Below, one piece after another: positions 9,194 through 17,644 of a stretch of DNA of 64,000 nucleotides; the stretch's first letter is position 1, and each line of letters starts with the position of its first letter. The stretch is from Flavobacteriaceae bacterium CG2_30_31_66 (lineage in GTDB: Bacteria > Bacteroidota > Bacteroidia > Flavobacteriales > Flavobacteriaceae). Location of the stretch: assembly GCA_001873065.1 (NCBI GenBank), contig MNYM01000009.1, positions 27,989 to 91,988 of the forward strand, in the 5' to 3' direction. The notes under the pieces are model-generated. The model searched no databases. It was not told where the DNA came from and saw only the letters and a list, made by a program, of their open reading frames with translations. The position numbers and the translations under genes were made by a program.

Positions 9194-11322
9194 TATTCTT
9201 TTATGAATTTTGCGGCAAAGATACCATTTTCAGTAAATATTTTTATAAAATAAATTCCTTTTGATAAAAATTGAACATCCAATTGCGTTGAAAGATTTTT
9301 AAAAGAAAGTACTTTTTTGCCAAGTGTATTGAAAATTTCTCCTGAAAAAATATTTTCAGTTGAAAAATTTTCAATTTTTAAGTATGATTTTACAGGATTA
9401 GGAGTTAGATATATTTTGAATTTTTCAAAAGAATTGATACTCAAAACAGAACTATGAGTTCCAATATCATCCACATTATCTTGAGGATACGTATCCCATT
9501 CATTATTGAGATCAAAAGTTTTATTTGGTTTTGAAACTCCAGTTTTTCTGCGCAATGTTTTGTTTAATGCGAAATTGGCACTTCCTCCATTATAGGTTCC
9601 AATAACATCTACTAAAACACCATCTTTGAACAATCCAACAGGATCATTTCCATTAAAATTGATAGGTGCTCCATAGTTATTTTCCTCTAAAACGGTTTGT
9701 AAAAAATCAGCTTCAGCTATTAATTTTTGAATATTTGAACTTCCATTGATAATGACATACACATCTTTTTTCAAAATAGTCCCTGATAATAGCAATTCAT
9801 TCGACCAATCATCTCCATCAATACCCCCATTTGTTTGTCTCTTGATACTAAATCCATTCAAATCAATATCAGCCTCAGTATTATTAACAATTTCTAAGGC
9901 TTTGTTGTTTGATGAGCCTTCTACATATTCAGAGAAAAACAATTCGCTTGAGACTGCATTTTCAGCAGTTGTGCTTCCAATTGCTACAATTGAAAGTTCT
10001 GAAATATTATTTTTAGCGTCTTTTGCACGAATTTGAATATCATAGGAAGTGGATGCAGTTAAATTAGACACTGTAAAACTTGTTTCAGAAGTGGAGCCAA
10101 TCAATACAGTATCTACAAAAATGTCATAAGAAGTAACAGCTGTATTATCAGTGGATGCATTCCAAGAAACCACAAAAGAGGTTGTTGTTTGATTGCTGAA
10201 ACTTATGTTTGTTGGGATACTTGGTGCTTCAGTATCTTCCAAAGTTTTTATTAAAACAACATTACTTTGTCCTGATTTGTTATTTGCAATATCTTTCGCC
10301 AACACAGAAATTGAGTAATTTGTGTTAGAATTTAAACCCGTAATTGTTTTTGAAGTTTGAGCTGTATTTGTATATAAATTTCCATTGACAAAAATATCAT
10401 AACTTGTTACAGCAACATTATCAGTAGCTGCTGACCAAGACAAATTCAAAGAAAAAGTAGTGATATTATTGGCAACTAAATTTGTTGGAACTGAAGGAAC
10501 TTCAACATCTGAACTAGTATAAATTCCCCACAAATCCTCAGCTTCAGGCCCGCCCCAGATTCTGGTTGCCAAACGTGGATTATCGATAAAAGGATTTCTA
10601 TTTCCTTGTGCTTCTGGATTGTTGGTATTTTCGTGATAGGTATTTCGTTGTTTTTCAAAATCAGAAACAGGGTCTTCAACATTCCATTTTAAGAATAAAT
10701 CAATCATATCATCAGGGGTATTTGCACTGCTTCCTAAACCAACATTGGTAGGCAAACAACGATTTCCATAACGCATATACATATACATCATCATTCGTGC
10801 AATGTCACCTTTCCATTCGTCTCCAGGAAACCAACCTCCACTGGATACTCCAGAAGCTACGCCTATTCCATTGGCAAATTTGGTATTTCCTCTTGAGGAA
10901 TTTTTTTGAAAATCAGAAGGTCTTAAATGATGAGCATCAGCTCCAGGACCAGCTTCGCCCAAATTGGGTGTTCCTAATGAGCGTGAATATACATGTTCGC
11001 GATTCCAATCGCCAACGGAACCTCCATTTAAATCGATTCCACGAAATTTATCATTTGTTACATCGCCATCTAACCCATTTTCCCAGCCATACATCAACAA
11101 AACTTGTGATGGATTTGTTGGATTTACATCTGTAGCTTTACTGGCATTCCAAATTTGGTCATAAAATAAAGTTCTTGTATGCGTATTGATAATTTTCACT
11201 GCCAATTCCTCTTTCAAAGTGACCCCTGTCAAATTCAAATTTACGTCGTTATAATATGCTTGTTGGGAAAATAGTTGCAATGAAAATACTAAAAATAATA
11301 AAAAAGCAAAACGAATATTCAT
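9193..11322 (-). CDS. secreted endonuclease I with FN3, lamin-tail and T9SS domains (long form)
   Basis: A 709-residue multidomain nuclease. Order: signal peptide (ending LFSQQ); endonuclease I domain to about residue 270 (DWNREHVYSRS, GADAHHLRPSD, WFPGDEWKGDIARMMMYM); two fibronectin type III domains at about 278-360 and 365-455 (each with a WSAATDNVAVTSYDIF-like core); a lamin-tail-like domain at about 460-610 (LFFSEYVEGSSNNKALEIVN); then a T9SS sorting domain (IYLTPNPVKSYLKI). It is first in an operon with the short paralogue at 8144-9193. The nuclease domains are about 60 percent identical by eye, pointing to tandem duplication followed by domain gain or loss. Confidence 0.9.
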   Translation of the reverse strand: MNIRFAFLLFLVFSLQLFSQQAYYNDVNLNLTGVTLKEELAVKIINTHTRTLFYDQIWNASKATDVNPTNPSQVLLMYGWENGLDGDVTNDKFRGIDLNGGSVGDWNREHVYSRSLGTPNLGEAGPGADAHHLRPSDFQKNSSRGNTKFANGIGVASGVSSGGWFPGDEWKGDIARMMMYMYMRYGNRCLPTNVGLGSSANTPDDMIDLFLKWNVEDPVSDFEKQRNTYHENTNNPEAQGNRNPFIDNPRLATRIWGGPEAEDLWGIYTSSDVEVPSVPTNLVANNITTFSLNLSWSAATDNVAVTSYDIFVNGNLYTNTAQTSKTITGLNSNTNYSISVLAKDIANNKSGQSNVVLIKTLEDTEAPSIPTNISFSNQTTTSFVVSWNASTDNTAVTSYDIFVDTVLIGSTSETSFTVSNLTASTSYDIQIRAKDAKNNISELSIVAIGSTTAENAVSSELFFSEYVEGSSNNKALEIVNNTEADIDLNGFSIKRQTNGGIDGDDWSNELLLSGTILKKDVYVIINGSSNIQKLIAEADFLQTVLEENNYGAPINFNGNDPVGLFKDGVLVDVIGTYNGGSANFALNKTLRRKTGVSKPNKTFDLNNEWDTYPQDNVDDIGTHSSVLSINSFEKFKIYLTPNPVKSYLKIENFSTENIFSGEIFNTLGKKVLSFKNLSTQLDVQFLSKGIYFIKIFTENGIFAAKFIKE

Positions 11323-11397
11323 TTTAAGAATTTTGGGTTAACGAAAAATCGTGTCCTTTTTCTAAGCAATTGTTTTACAAGAAAATCGTGTAAAACC

Positions 11398-12609
11398 TTA
11401 TTTTTTTTCTAGTAGCGCCATATAAAATCCGTCAAAACCTGAAAGATGTGCGTAAATATTGCTATCTTTTACAAAAGTAAAACTTTTTCCAGCTTCGGAT
11501 GTTAAGAAAAGGTCAACTTGTTGGCGATTTTCAGAAGGTAAAATAGAGCAAGTTGCATACACCATTTTGCCGCCGGGTTTTACCATTTTGGAGTAATTTT
11601 GTAGAATTTCTTGCTGTGTTTTTTTGATTTCATCAATAAATTCGGGTTGCAATTTCCACTTAGAATCTGGATTTCTGCGCAAAACTCCCAAACCAGAGCA
11701 AGGTGCATCAATCAGGACTCTATCTGCTTTTTCATGCAGTTTTTTGATGACTTTGGTAGAGTCAATCACACGCAAATCGATGTTATGCGCTTTGTTTCTG
11801 CGAGCTCTAATTTTTAATTTTTTGAGCTTACTTTCATAAATATCCATTGCAATGATTTGCCCTTTGTTTTGCATCAAAGCAGCCAAATGCAAGGTTTTTC
11901 CTCCTGCACCAGCACAAGCATCTACTACTTTCATCCCTGGTTCAACCTCTAAATATGCAGCTACCAATTGCGAAGAAGCATCTTGCACTTCAAACAAACC
12001 TTCGTGAAAAGATTCAGTGACAAAAACATTGGCTCTTTCCTCCAATTTTAATGCATTTGGGTAATTAGGAATAGGCTCTGTTTCGATGTTTTCAACTTTC
12101 AATTTTCGCTGCAACATTTCTTTGGTAGTGTTCAACGTATTGGTTCGTAAAACTACATCTGCTTGTTTGTTGAGGGCAGCAATTTCTTTAGTCCAAATTT
12201 CTTCGCCCAATTCTTGCACACCCAATTCATCCATCCAATCAGGAATGGATTCACGATATTTTCGGATTTTTGACAATTCGTCAAATTTCCCTTTGATTCT
12301 TCTCAAAGGCACGTCCCCAATTTGATTCCAATCAGGTAATGGAATTCCTCTCAAAACACACCACACAGAAAATAATCGCCAAATATTATCACGATCATAA
12401 GGTACTTTTACTTCGGCAATTTCAGCGTATAAACGGTTCCAACGAACGATGTCATAAATGGTTTCTGCCACAAATTTGCGGTCTCTTGCACCCCAACGTT
12501 TGTCTCTTTGCAAGGCTTTTTCAACAGCTTTGTCAGCATAAACGCCTTCATTAAAAATATCTCTGATGCTGTCTATAACTGCAAAGGTTAAGTTTCTGTG
12601 TAATCTCAT
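11398..12609 (-). CDS. RsmB/NOP family rRNA cytosine-C5 methyltransferase
   Basis: A 403-residue SAM-dependent RNA methyltransferase of the RsmB/Nop2 family. It shows the SAM-binding motif VVDACAGAGGKTLHLA, the motif IV cysteine in DAPCSGLGVLRRNP, and the catalytic motif VI cysteine in YATCSILPSENRQQV. The N-terminal 150 residues correspond to the RNA-binding/NusB-like part. The target is probably 16S rRNA, but family members differ in site, so I give no symbol. It stands alone on the minus strand with its own upstream gap. No anomalies were seen. Confidence 0.92.
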   Translation of the reverse strand: MRLHRNLTFAVIDSIRDIFNEGVYADKAVEKALQRDKRWGARDRKFVAETIYDIVRWNRLYAEIAEVKVPYDRDNIWRLFSVWCVLRGIPLPDWNQIGDVPLRRIKGKFDELSKIRKYRESIPDWMDELGVQELGEEIWTKEIAALNKQADVVLRTNTLNTTKEMLQRKLKVENIETEPIPNYPNALKLEERANVFVTESFHEGLFEVQDASSQLVAAYLEVEPGMKVVDACAGAGGKTLHLAALMQNKGQIIAMDIYESKLKKLKIRARRNKAHNIDLRVIDSTKVIKKLHEKADRVLIDAPCSGLGVLRRNPDSKWKLQPEFIDEIKKTQQEILQNYSKMVKPGGKMVYATCSILPSENRQQVDLFLTSEAGKSFTFVKDSNIYAHLSGFDGFYMALLEKK

Positions 12610-12783
12610 GGTTTTAGTTAAACGGCAACAAAGTTACAAAATAGCTAGTTGAAGTTAATGTAAAAAAAGAAGGGAATTGTGAAAAGGGCAAAACACATTC
12701 ATTAGGACAATTTAGAATCTTGATGGAATAATTAAAATGCAGAGAATTTGCACAATATGTAGGATAAGTGTGTAAGGAATATT

Positions 12784-12837
12784 ATCAATAAAAAAATCGG
12801 ATTATCTAAAGTTATAAAATCGGATTTTTTTATTGAT
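12784..12837. terminator. long A/T-flanked hairpin, probable bidirectional terminator
   Basis: The 15-bp arms at 12784-12798 and 12823-12837 are perfect reverse complements (ATCAATAAAAAAATC against GATTTTTTTATTGAT). An inner GGAT/ATCG continuation has one mismatch. It lies between the dead small gene at 12868 and the start of the methyltransferase, and would end leftward transcripts from the decayed region. The rest of 12610-12867 shows nothing else. Confidence 0.6.
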
Positions 12838-12867
12838 TATAGTTTTATATGTAATTAATGAGTTTTG

Positions 12868-13035
12868 TTAAAATCCGCTTCCTAGCGCTGCAAGACTCTG
12901 TGCCTGTGCCTTTTTAGGAATCAAAATTAAATAGGTTTTTAATGCAGTTAAAGCAGCATATTTTCCGTAAGTACCTATCTTTTTGAAAGCTTCTTAACGT
13001 GTGATTTCTTCTGTGTTTTTATCTTGATTTTTTAT
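12868..13035 (-). pseudogene. dead small RR-leader protein (start codon lost, internal stop)
   Basis: On the minus strand the frame reads IKNQDKNTEEITR, then a TAA at 12994-12996, then EAFKKIGTYGKYAALTAL followed by KTYLILIPKKAQAQS. This looks like a small exported protein with an RREAFKK-type leader and an AQS cleavage region, a kind found beside T9SS cargo genes in Flavobacteriia (from memory). The expected initiator is ATA at 13033-13035 rather than ATG, and the second arginine codon of the RR pair has become a stop. Two independent lesions make this a pseudogene. It sits just downstream of the T9SS cargo remnant, suggesting a former operon. Confidence 0.55.
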
Positions 13036-13063
13036 GTGTATTGTATTTTTTAAGTGATTCAAA

Positions 13064-13914
13064 TTATTCTAAAACTATTTTTTTGTTCAATTTGCCAGTA
13101 GCTGTTTCTAGCTGAATGATGTACATTCCTGTGGCTAATTTTGGCAATGAAATGTCTTTCACTCCACTTGAACTAAATGAAGTTTGCATCACTTGTTTTC
13201 CTAAAATGCTTTACATTTTTACATTCGCATTTCCTGATGGCAATCCTACTACTCTTAGAGTATTGTGGTTCATTGCATAGATATTGGTGTTTGTAAAGAA
13301 ACATCATCAGTATTCAATACTCCTGAAGCTTTGGTGTGTAAAAAGAAAACTCCTGTTCCGTTTAAAGCATCATTCAAGGTTACTTTGTATGAAGAGTTTG
13401 CTTCGTCTAAACGAGTTATGGTGTTTGTCAATCTGTCTTCTAAAAATACTTTCAAATCATTTGGCAAGTTTAATGCTTCAGCAGTAAATGTGATTTCTTT
13501 TCCAGCAGCAGCTTTGATTCCCAGAGGAACAATCATCGTTTCCATTTCTGAAATTGGCAATGATTGTATTTGGAATTTTTTAGCTTCATTATTTTCTGCT
13601 AAATTGGTAAACACATCTTCTGAATTTTCAATTCCTCCAAAAGTTTCACCATCAAAACCATTGTCAAAACCTTTGGTAACATTATCTAAATAATACATTT
13701 TCGCAAATCTATTATTTGAACCATCTGTCATGTTTACTATGATTTCAGTTTTTGAGGTTTTTTGGAATGTACCTCCTTTAGAAGCTTGGTATGATTCTGC
13801 AATGTTTAGGTTTGTTCCGTTTGAAGATATTTCAAAAAATCCTTGAGTTGGAGCTAACACAAATGCATCAACAATAACTTTCGTTTCATAATTTTCGGTT
13901 GCTTGGTTCCAAAC
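13064..13914 (-). pseudogene. T9SS cargo protein remnant, 5' deleted, frameshifted, internal stop
   Basis: A minus-strand frame begins without a start at about 13914 (VWNQATENYETKVIVDAFV) and runs through a beta-rich secreted domain (LAPTQGFFEISSNGTNLN...). It is then out of frame with its own C-terminus. The rest (NTNIYAMNHNTLRVVGLPSG) continues in another frame from about 13300, meets a TAA at 13211-13213 where a Y or other residue is expected, and resumes as SILGKQVMQTSFSSSGVKD to KLNKKIVLE, a normal T9SS type A tail. The repeat of an FN-like cargo with VWNQATENY suggests an adhesin or hydrolase. The 5' end is missing at the junction with the manA fragment. Confidence 0.8.
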
Positions 13915-13915
13915 T

Positions 13916-14308
13916 CAAATAGTTTCTGAAACTAAATTTGCAGGTGTAGATGCTAAAACAGGAAAAGAACGTGAATTGCACAATGATTTGGCTTTGGATG
14001 TGATTACTTTTAAAGTAGCAAATAGCTATAAAACAAACTACGAAACCAAAGAAAATGACAGTAATAAGTTGATTCACAGAGCCTATTTCAAATCAAATGT
14101 GTTGATTGTATCAGATGCTATTTCTAAAGATTATTCTCAAATTGACACTTTCGTAATCTACATTTGTACAGAAGTTTTTGTGAAAGTTCTATTAGAAAAC
14201 AAAGAATATGAACTTGCCATGGGCGAAACCATTTTGATTCCTGCAAGTATTAAAAAATTGGAGTTAGTGCCTGAAAAGAAATCTAAATTGTTAGAGGTTT
14301 ATTTATAA
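13916..14308 (+). pseudogene. manA: mannose-6-phosphate isomerase, 3' fragment only
   Basis: The frame is open from about 13916 without a plausible start and encodes the C-terminal third of a type I mannose-6-phosphate isomerase. It shows KTGKERELHNDLALDVITF, then the cupin strand region ELAMGETILIPASIKKLEL and the ending SKLLEVYL. Full proteins of this family have over 300 residues; about 130 remain, and the zinc-binding N-terminal half is absent. A TTG at 13976 could allow translation, but the product would lack the active site. The fragment points away from the T9SS remnant on its left, so both genes have lost their 5' ends at one junction. Confidence 0.75.
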
Positions 14309-14338
14309 AAAAAGTCCTGTATTTACAGGACTTTTTTT
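14307..14338. terminator. bidirectional terminator between manA fragment and GH35
   Basis: AAAAAAAGTCCTGTA pairs with TACAGGACTTTTTTT around a short loop. A and T runs on both sides fit termination of the rightward manA fragment and of the leftward GH35 gene. Confidence 0.85.
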
Positions 14339-14352
14339 ACATGTTCTTAAAA

Positions 14353-16005
14353 TTATCTCTTATATAAAACCACTTTATACACTCCAGGAGTTGTTACCAC
14401 TTGTTTTGTTGCAGGAGAATACGCATCAGGTTCACCTTCTTTTTTGGTGATTGTTTCAATTTCTTTTTCGGTTTCAAAAACGCGTCCAAAAACCCTCAAT
14501 CGTGAGTTATGAAACGTTTCATCGCCATTTAACATTCTTGTTGAAATCCATTTTTCATTTTCATACGTTCCTTCAAAAACCTGTCCTATATACCCAATTT
14601 TATTTTTAATTTCAGAAGTAAAATACACAGATAAATTCATTCCAATGACAATAAATTCATTTTCATTTGTTTGAATGATGATTCCGAAAGAGGGTTCATT
14701 TGGCTTTTCATACATTACTTTTACTTTGTAATCACCCAAATAAAAATCGTTATAATTTTCAGTTCCTTCTTTTAAAACAGCAACCATTTTTCCTGTTCCT
14801 TGGTATTTTTTAATCAAATGTTGAACTTCATTTAACACTTCATACGACTTTGTAAATACAAAATTATTTGCAGCATCTTCAATTCCGAATGGAGAAAAAC
14901 AAATGGCATCATGTTGTCCAAAAGCATAAAAAGCTCTTCCAACTTCTGCCTTTGATTCAGGAATCAAAAGAGGATTATCATCTCTGTGATACATGGAAAC
15001 AATTTCTTTAAAATTATCCAAATAAATATCTGGAGATTGAATATCGATATCAGGAGCAGCAGCTTTCCAAATATCAATAACTCTTGAAACTGGCCCTCCA
15101 TTTGGATACACTCCTGGCAAATCATCTGGTTTTTGAACAATCCAAGAATTTACCATCATTGGAAGATTGTACGCTGTTCTGCCAGCTTTTGCCACAGTAT
15201 TAATGTAAGTTGCATATTGCCAAGTGGTAAAAATGGATTTAGATTCTGGGGTATTTCCAAAAACTTCTTTCCAAGTGCCAGCAATTTTGAAATTTGTTTT
15301 TGACCAAGCATTTTTTACAAAAGCATCTAAACTGTTTTTGTTTTTTTGAAGGTACGTAAGCAATTCTTTCGGAACTTTTTGCTCAAAAAGATTCAGTGAT
15401 ATTTCATTGTAATCAATGTCTTGAAACATGCCAACTTCATTTTGAGGCTGCACTAAAATAACTGTTTGGTTTGTGTCAACTTCTTTGATATGTTTCATTA
15501 AAACTGCAAATGCTTTTGCATCTGCAATTTTAGTTGCCTCACAAAAAGGAGATAAGGTTTCAATTTCCAATCCATCTTTCGTTTTCACTCTAAAAAAACG
15601 TTTGGTATCTTTTTTTACCCACATTGGTGCATAACTTGATTCGCCATTTTTCCAACTAGCAAACCATAATAAACAAACTTTGAGATTGTTTTCTTGGGCA
15701 TTTTTCATGATTTCATTGACCAATGTAAAATCATAAACACCTTCTTCTGGTTCAAATTGTTCCCAAGCCAAAGTGACAAAAACCGAATTCAAATTCATTT
15801 TTTTGAGCTTAGGAAACAGTGGTTTCATAAACTCAACTGTGGATGCAGAAGAATTATGAATTTCGCCAGCAATCATCAAAAATGGTTTGTTATGAACCAT
15901 TAATTGTGTCGCTTTTCCAACCTTTTTTAAATGTGGAATGTTATTTTGTGAATACGATTTGAATGAGAAAATTAGAACTAGAACAAGAATATTTAATGTT
16001 TTCAT
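14353..16005 (-). CDS. GH35-like beta-galactosidase, secreted
   Basis: A 550-residue enzyme with an N-terminal signal peptide (ending SYSQ). The first 350 residues match the glycoside hydrolase 35/42 clan barrel: LMIAGEIHNSSAS, NSVFVTLAWEQFEPEEGVYDF, the likely acid/base glutamate in VQPQNEVGMF, and the likely nucleophile glutamate in LLIPESKAEVG. The C-terminal part resembles the DUF5597 domain seen with bacterial GH35 enzymes. It would release galactose from oligosaccharides in the periplasm or outside the cell. It is the only intact catalytic gene left in the decayed utilization locus between 12.8 and 19.5 kb. No T9SS tail is present. Confidence 0.85.
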   Translation of the reverse strand: MKTLNILVLVLIFSFKSYSQNNIPHLKKVGKATQLMVHNKPFLMIAGEIHNSSASTVEFMKPLFPKLKKMNLNSVFVTLAWEQFEPEEGVYDFTLVNEIMKNAQENNLKVCLLWFASWKNGESSYAPMWVKKDTKRFFRVKTKDGLEIETLSPFCEATKIADAKAFAVLMKHIKEVDTNQTVILVQPQNEVGMFQDIDYNEISLNLFEQKVPKELLTYLQKNKNSLDAFVKNAWSKTNFKIAGTWKEVFGNTPESKSIFTTWQYATYINTVAKAGRTAYNLPMMVNSWIVQKPDDLPGVYPNGGPVSRVIDIWKAAAPDIDIQSPDIYLDNFKEIVSMYHRDDNPLLIPESKAEVGRAFYAFGQHDAICFSPFGIEDAANNFVFTKSYEVLNEVQHLIKKYQGTGKMVAVLKEGTENYNDFYLGDYKVKVMYEKPNEPSFGIIIQTNENEFIVIGMNLSVYFTSEIKNKIGYIGQVFEGTYENEKWISTRMLNGDETFHNSRLRVFGRVFETEKEIETITKKEGEPDAYSPATKQVVTTPGVYKVVLYKR

Positions 16006-16048
16006 AAGTTTTAAATGAAATGTATGAATATTGATTTTTTTTGAAAAA

Positions 16049-16080
16049 AGTAAAGCTCATAATGAATGATGAGCTTTACT
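16049..16080 (-). terminator. terminator after the T9SS/CBM fragment
   Basis: The arms AGTAAAGCTCAT (16049-16060) and ATGAGCTTTACT (16069-16080) are perfect complements. On the minus strand the hairpin is followed by a T run, so it serves the leftward genes from 16107 upward and separates them from GH35. Confidence 0.75.
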
Positions 16081-16106
16081 TATATTTATAGAATCAAAAT
16101 GGATTT

Positions 16107-16697
16107 TTAATTAAAAAGTACTTTATAATTTCCAGTACCTTCTTTCGAAGTGATTTTCACAAAATAAAGGCCTTTTTTAGGAATGCTATTTTGAGAAATT
16201 TTCCCATTGATTGTTTCTTTTAAAATTTGAGCTCCTTTCAAATCAAATACATATAACGTGGCATTTTGCAACTCGTTAGTAAATTGAATGCGACCATCTT
16301 GTGAGATAAAAGCACGATTTGTTAGTTTTTCAAATGTATTGGTATTCAAAACAGAGGATGAAGCAATATAAACATTGTCATAATAAATTGATTTTGCTTC
16401 GCCAGCTGCAGGATACAACTGAATTTTAGTGATATTTTGACCTGCATAGGTTGATAAATCTAAGCTAACTTCATTCCAACCAGTTGCAGCATTTACATGA
16501 TGTGCAGGATCAGAACCGCTAATTTGCACAAAACTTCCAGAAGTACTTAAATCCATTCTCAACTGCCAATTTGCAGCAGCATTAGGATTGTAAAATGAAA
16601 TGAAAAATTTATCTCCAGTTTTCACAGTATAACCTGTTGGGAAAAACTGCGTTTCTTGCCAACCTGAAGCGCCCGTATTTTGAAGAACAATAACTTC
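16107..16697 (-). pseudogene. carbohydrate-binding/T9SS protein, 3' fragment fused to SusC fragment
   Basis: The frame encodes the C-terminal part of a secreted protein. First is a jelly-roll domain like carbohydrate-binding modules (VLQNTGASGWQETQFFPTG, WQLRMDLSTSGSFVQISG, SIYYDNVYIASSS), then a short T9SS-type tail (GRIQFTNELQNATLYVFDLK, ending GNYKVLFN). The apparent start at 16727 lies inside the SusC fragment in another frame, so it is not genuine. Upstream catalytic domains are missing. It abuts the SusC 5' fragment at 16692-16697 out of frame. The parent was probably a glycoside hydrolase of the same locus. Confidence 0.8.
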
Positions 16698-17544
16698 CTG
16701 GATTTCCAGAAGTCTGAACGACATCAACGCCGGTCAACTGCCCTGCTAACCCTTCTTCAAAACTGGCAATAGGAGAACTTAATAGATCCTTAGATTTTAT
16801 AGTGGAAACTGAATTTGCTACTTTTTCAATGTTTTGAGAGCCATAACCAACCACAACAATTTCCTCTAATTGACTGGAGTCTTCTTTTAATACAATCTCA
16901 AAAAAAGTTTCTTTTCCCACAACAACTTCGTTGTTTGAATACCCTAAAAAGGAAACTACGATAATGGAGGTTTCACTTTCTACATCCAAAATAAATTTTC
17001 CATTAAAATCGGTTTCTGTGCCTTTCAAAGTTCCTTTTATGACAATGCTTGCACCTGGTAAAGGATTTTTATTTTCATCAATAATAATTCCTGAAATCTT
17101 TATTTGTTGTGTATTTATAATCGAATTTGTTGAAATAGAGACTTCTTGATTTTTAGGTATTAAGATAATTTGTTTACCATTTAATGAAAATCCAATTTTT
17201 GTATTCGCAAATAATTTCTTTAAAACATCCGAAAGTTCTTCCTTAGTTGCTTTGATAGATACATTTTTTTTGTAATCTACATCCTTGTCTTTAAAAACAA
17301 ATTTATAATCAGTTATCGATTCAATTTTATTAAAAACAGTTTCAAGACTTACGTTTTCATAATCTAACGAGACCAATGTTTTTTGTGCATAAGTCCCGTT
17401 AGCTTGAAGCTGAAATAGAGAAATCATTAACAATAATGTAGTAATTCTCATTTTTATATTGAGATTAAATAGAAGAGAATGGTGCGTTCTTTTCTTTATT
17501 ACTTTTTTCATATTTTTGTGTTGAATTTTGGGTGATTGATTCAT
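16693..17544 (-). pseudogene. SusC/RagA TonB-linked receptor, 5' fragment
   Basis: About 284 residues of a protein that normally has about 1000. Order: leader (MRITTLLLMISLFQLQANG, cleavage near TYAQ); secretin/TonB N-terminal (STN) domain (VFNKIESITDYKFVFKDKDV); carboxypeptidase-like domain (IKISGIIIDENKNPLPGAS); plug start (EEIVVVGYGSQ, GQLTGVDVVQTSGNPGS). Right after NPGS, where SusC proteins continue with a RIRG-type plug segment, the sequence switches to another gene and the SusC frame ends 27 residues later. The entire barrel, and any susD partner, are gone. The STN domain fits signalling through the neighbouring FecR/sigma pair. Confidence 0.88.
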
Positions 17545-17644
17545 TTTGTCACCATTTTATATCGAAAGGTGCTGCAACATCTTTCGATTTTTTTGTTTTA
17601 AAAACAAAGTGACTTTTTAAAAATGTTTTTTTAGTTCATCTGAT

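Noticed and set aside
9746..10036. Plus-strand ORFs within the nuclease genes
   Set aside because: They are antisense shadows of the T9SS nuclease coding sequence with no independent coding signs.
13976..14308. Stand-alone cupin protein with TTG start
   Set aside because: The sequence matches only the C-terminal third of mannose-6-phosphate isomerase, and the frame is open upstream to the scar.
16107..16727. Complete 206-residue T9SS protein
   Set aside because: The putative start MMSFRLLEIQ lies in DNA that encodes the SusC plug in another frame, so it is not a natural N-terminus.
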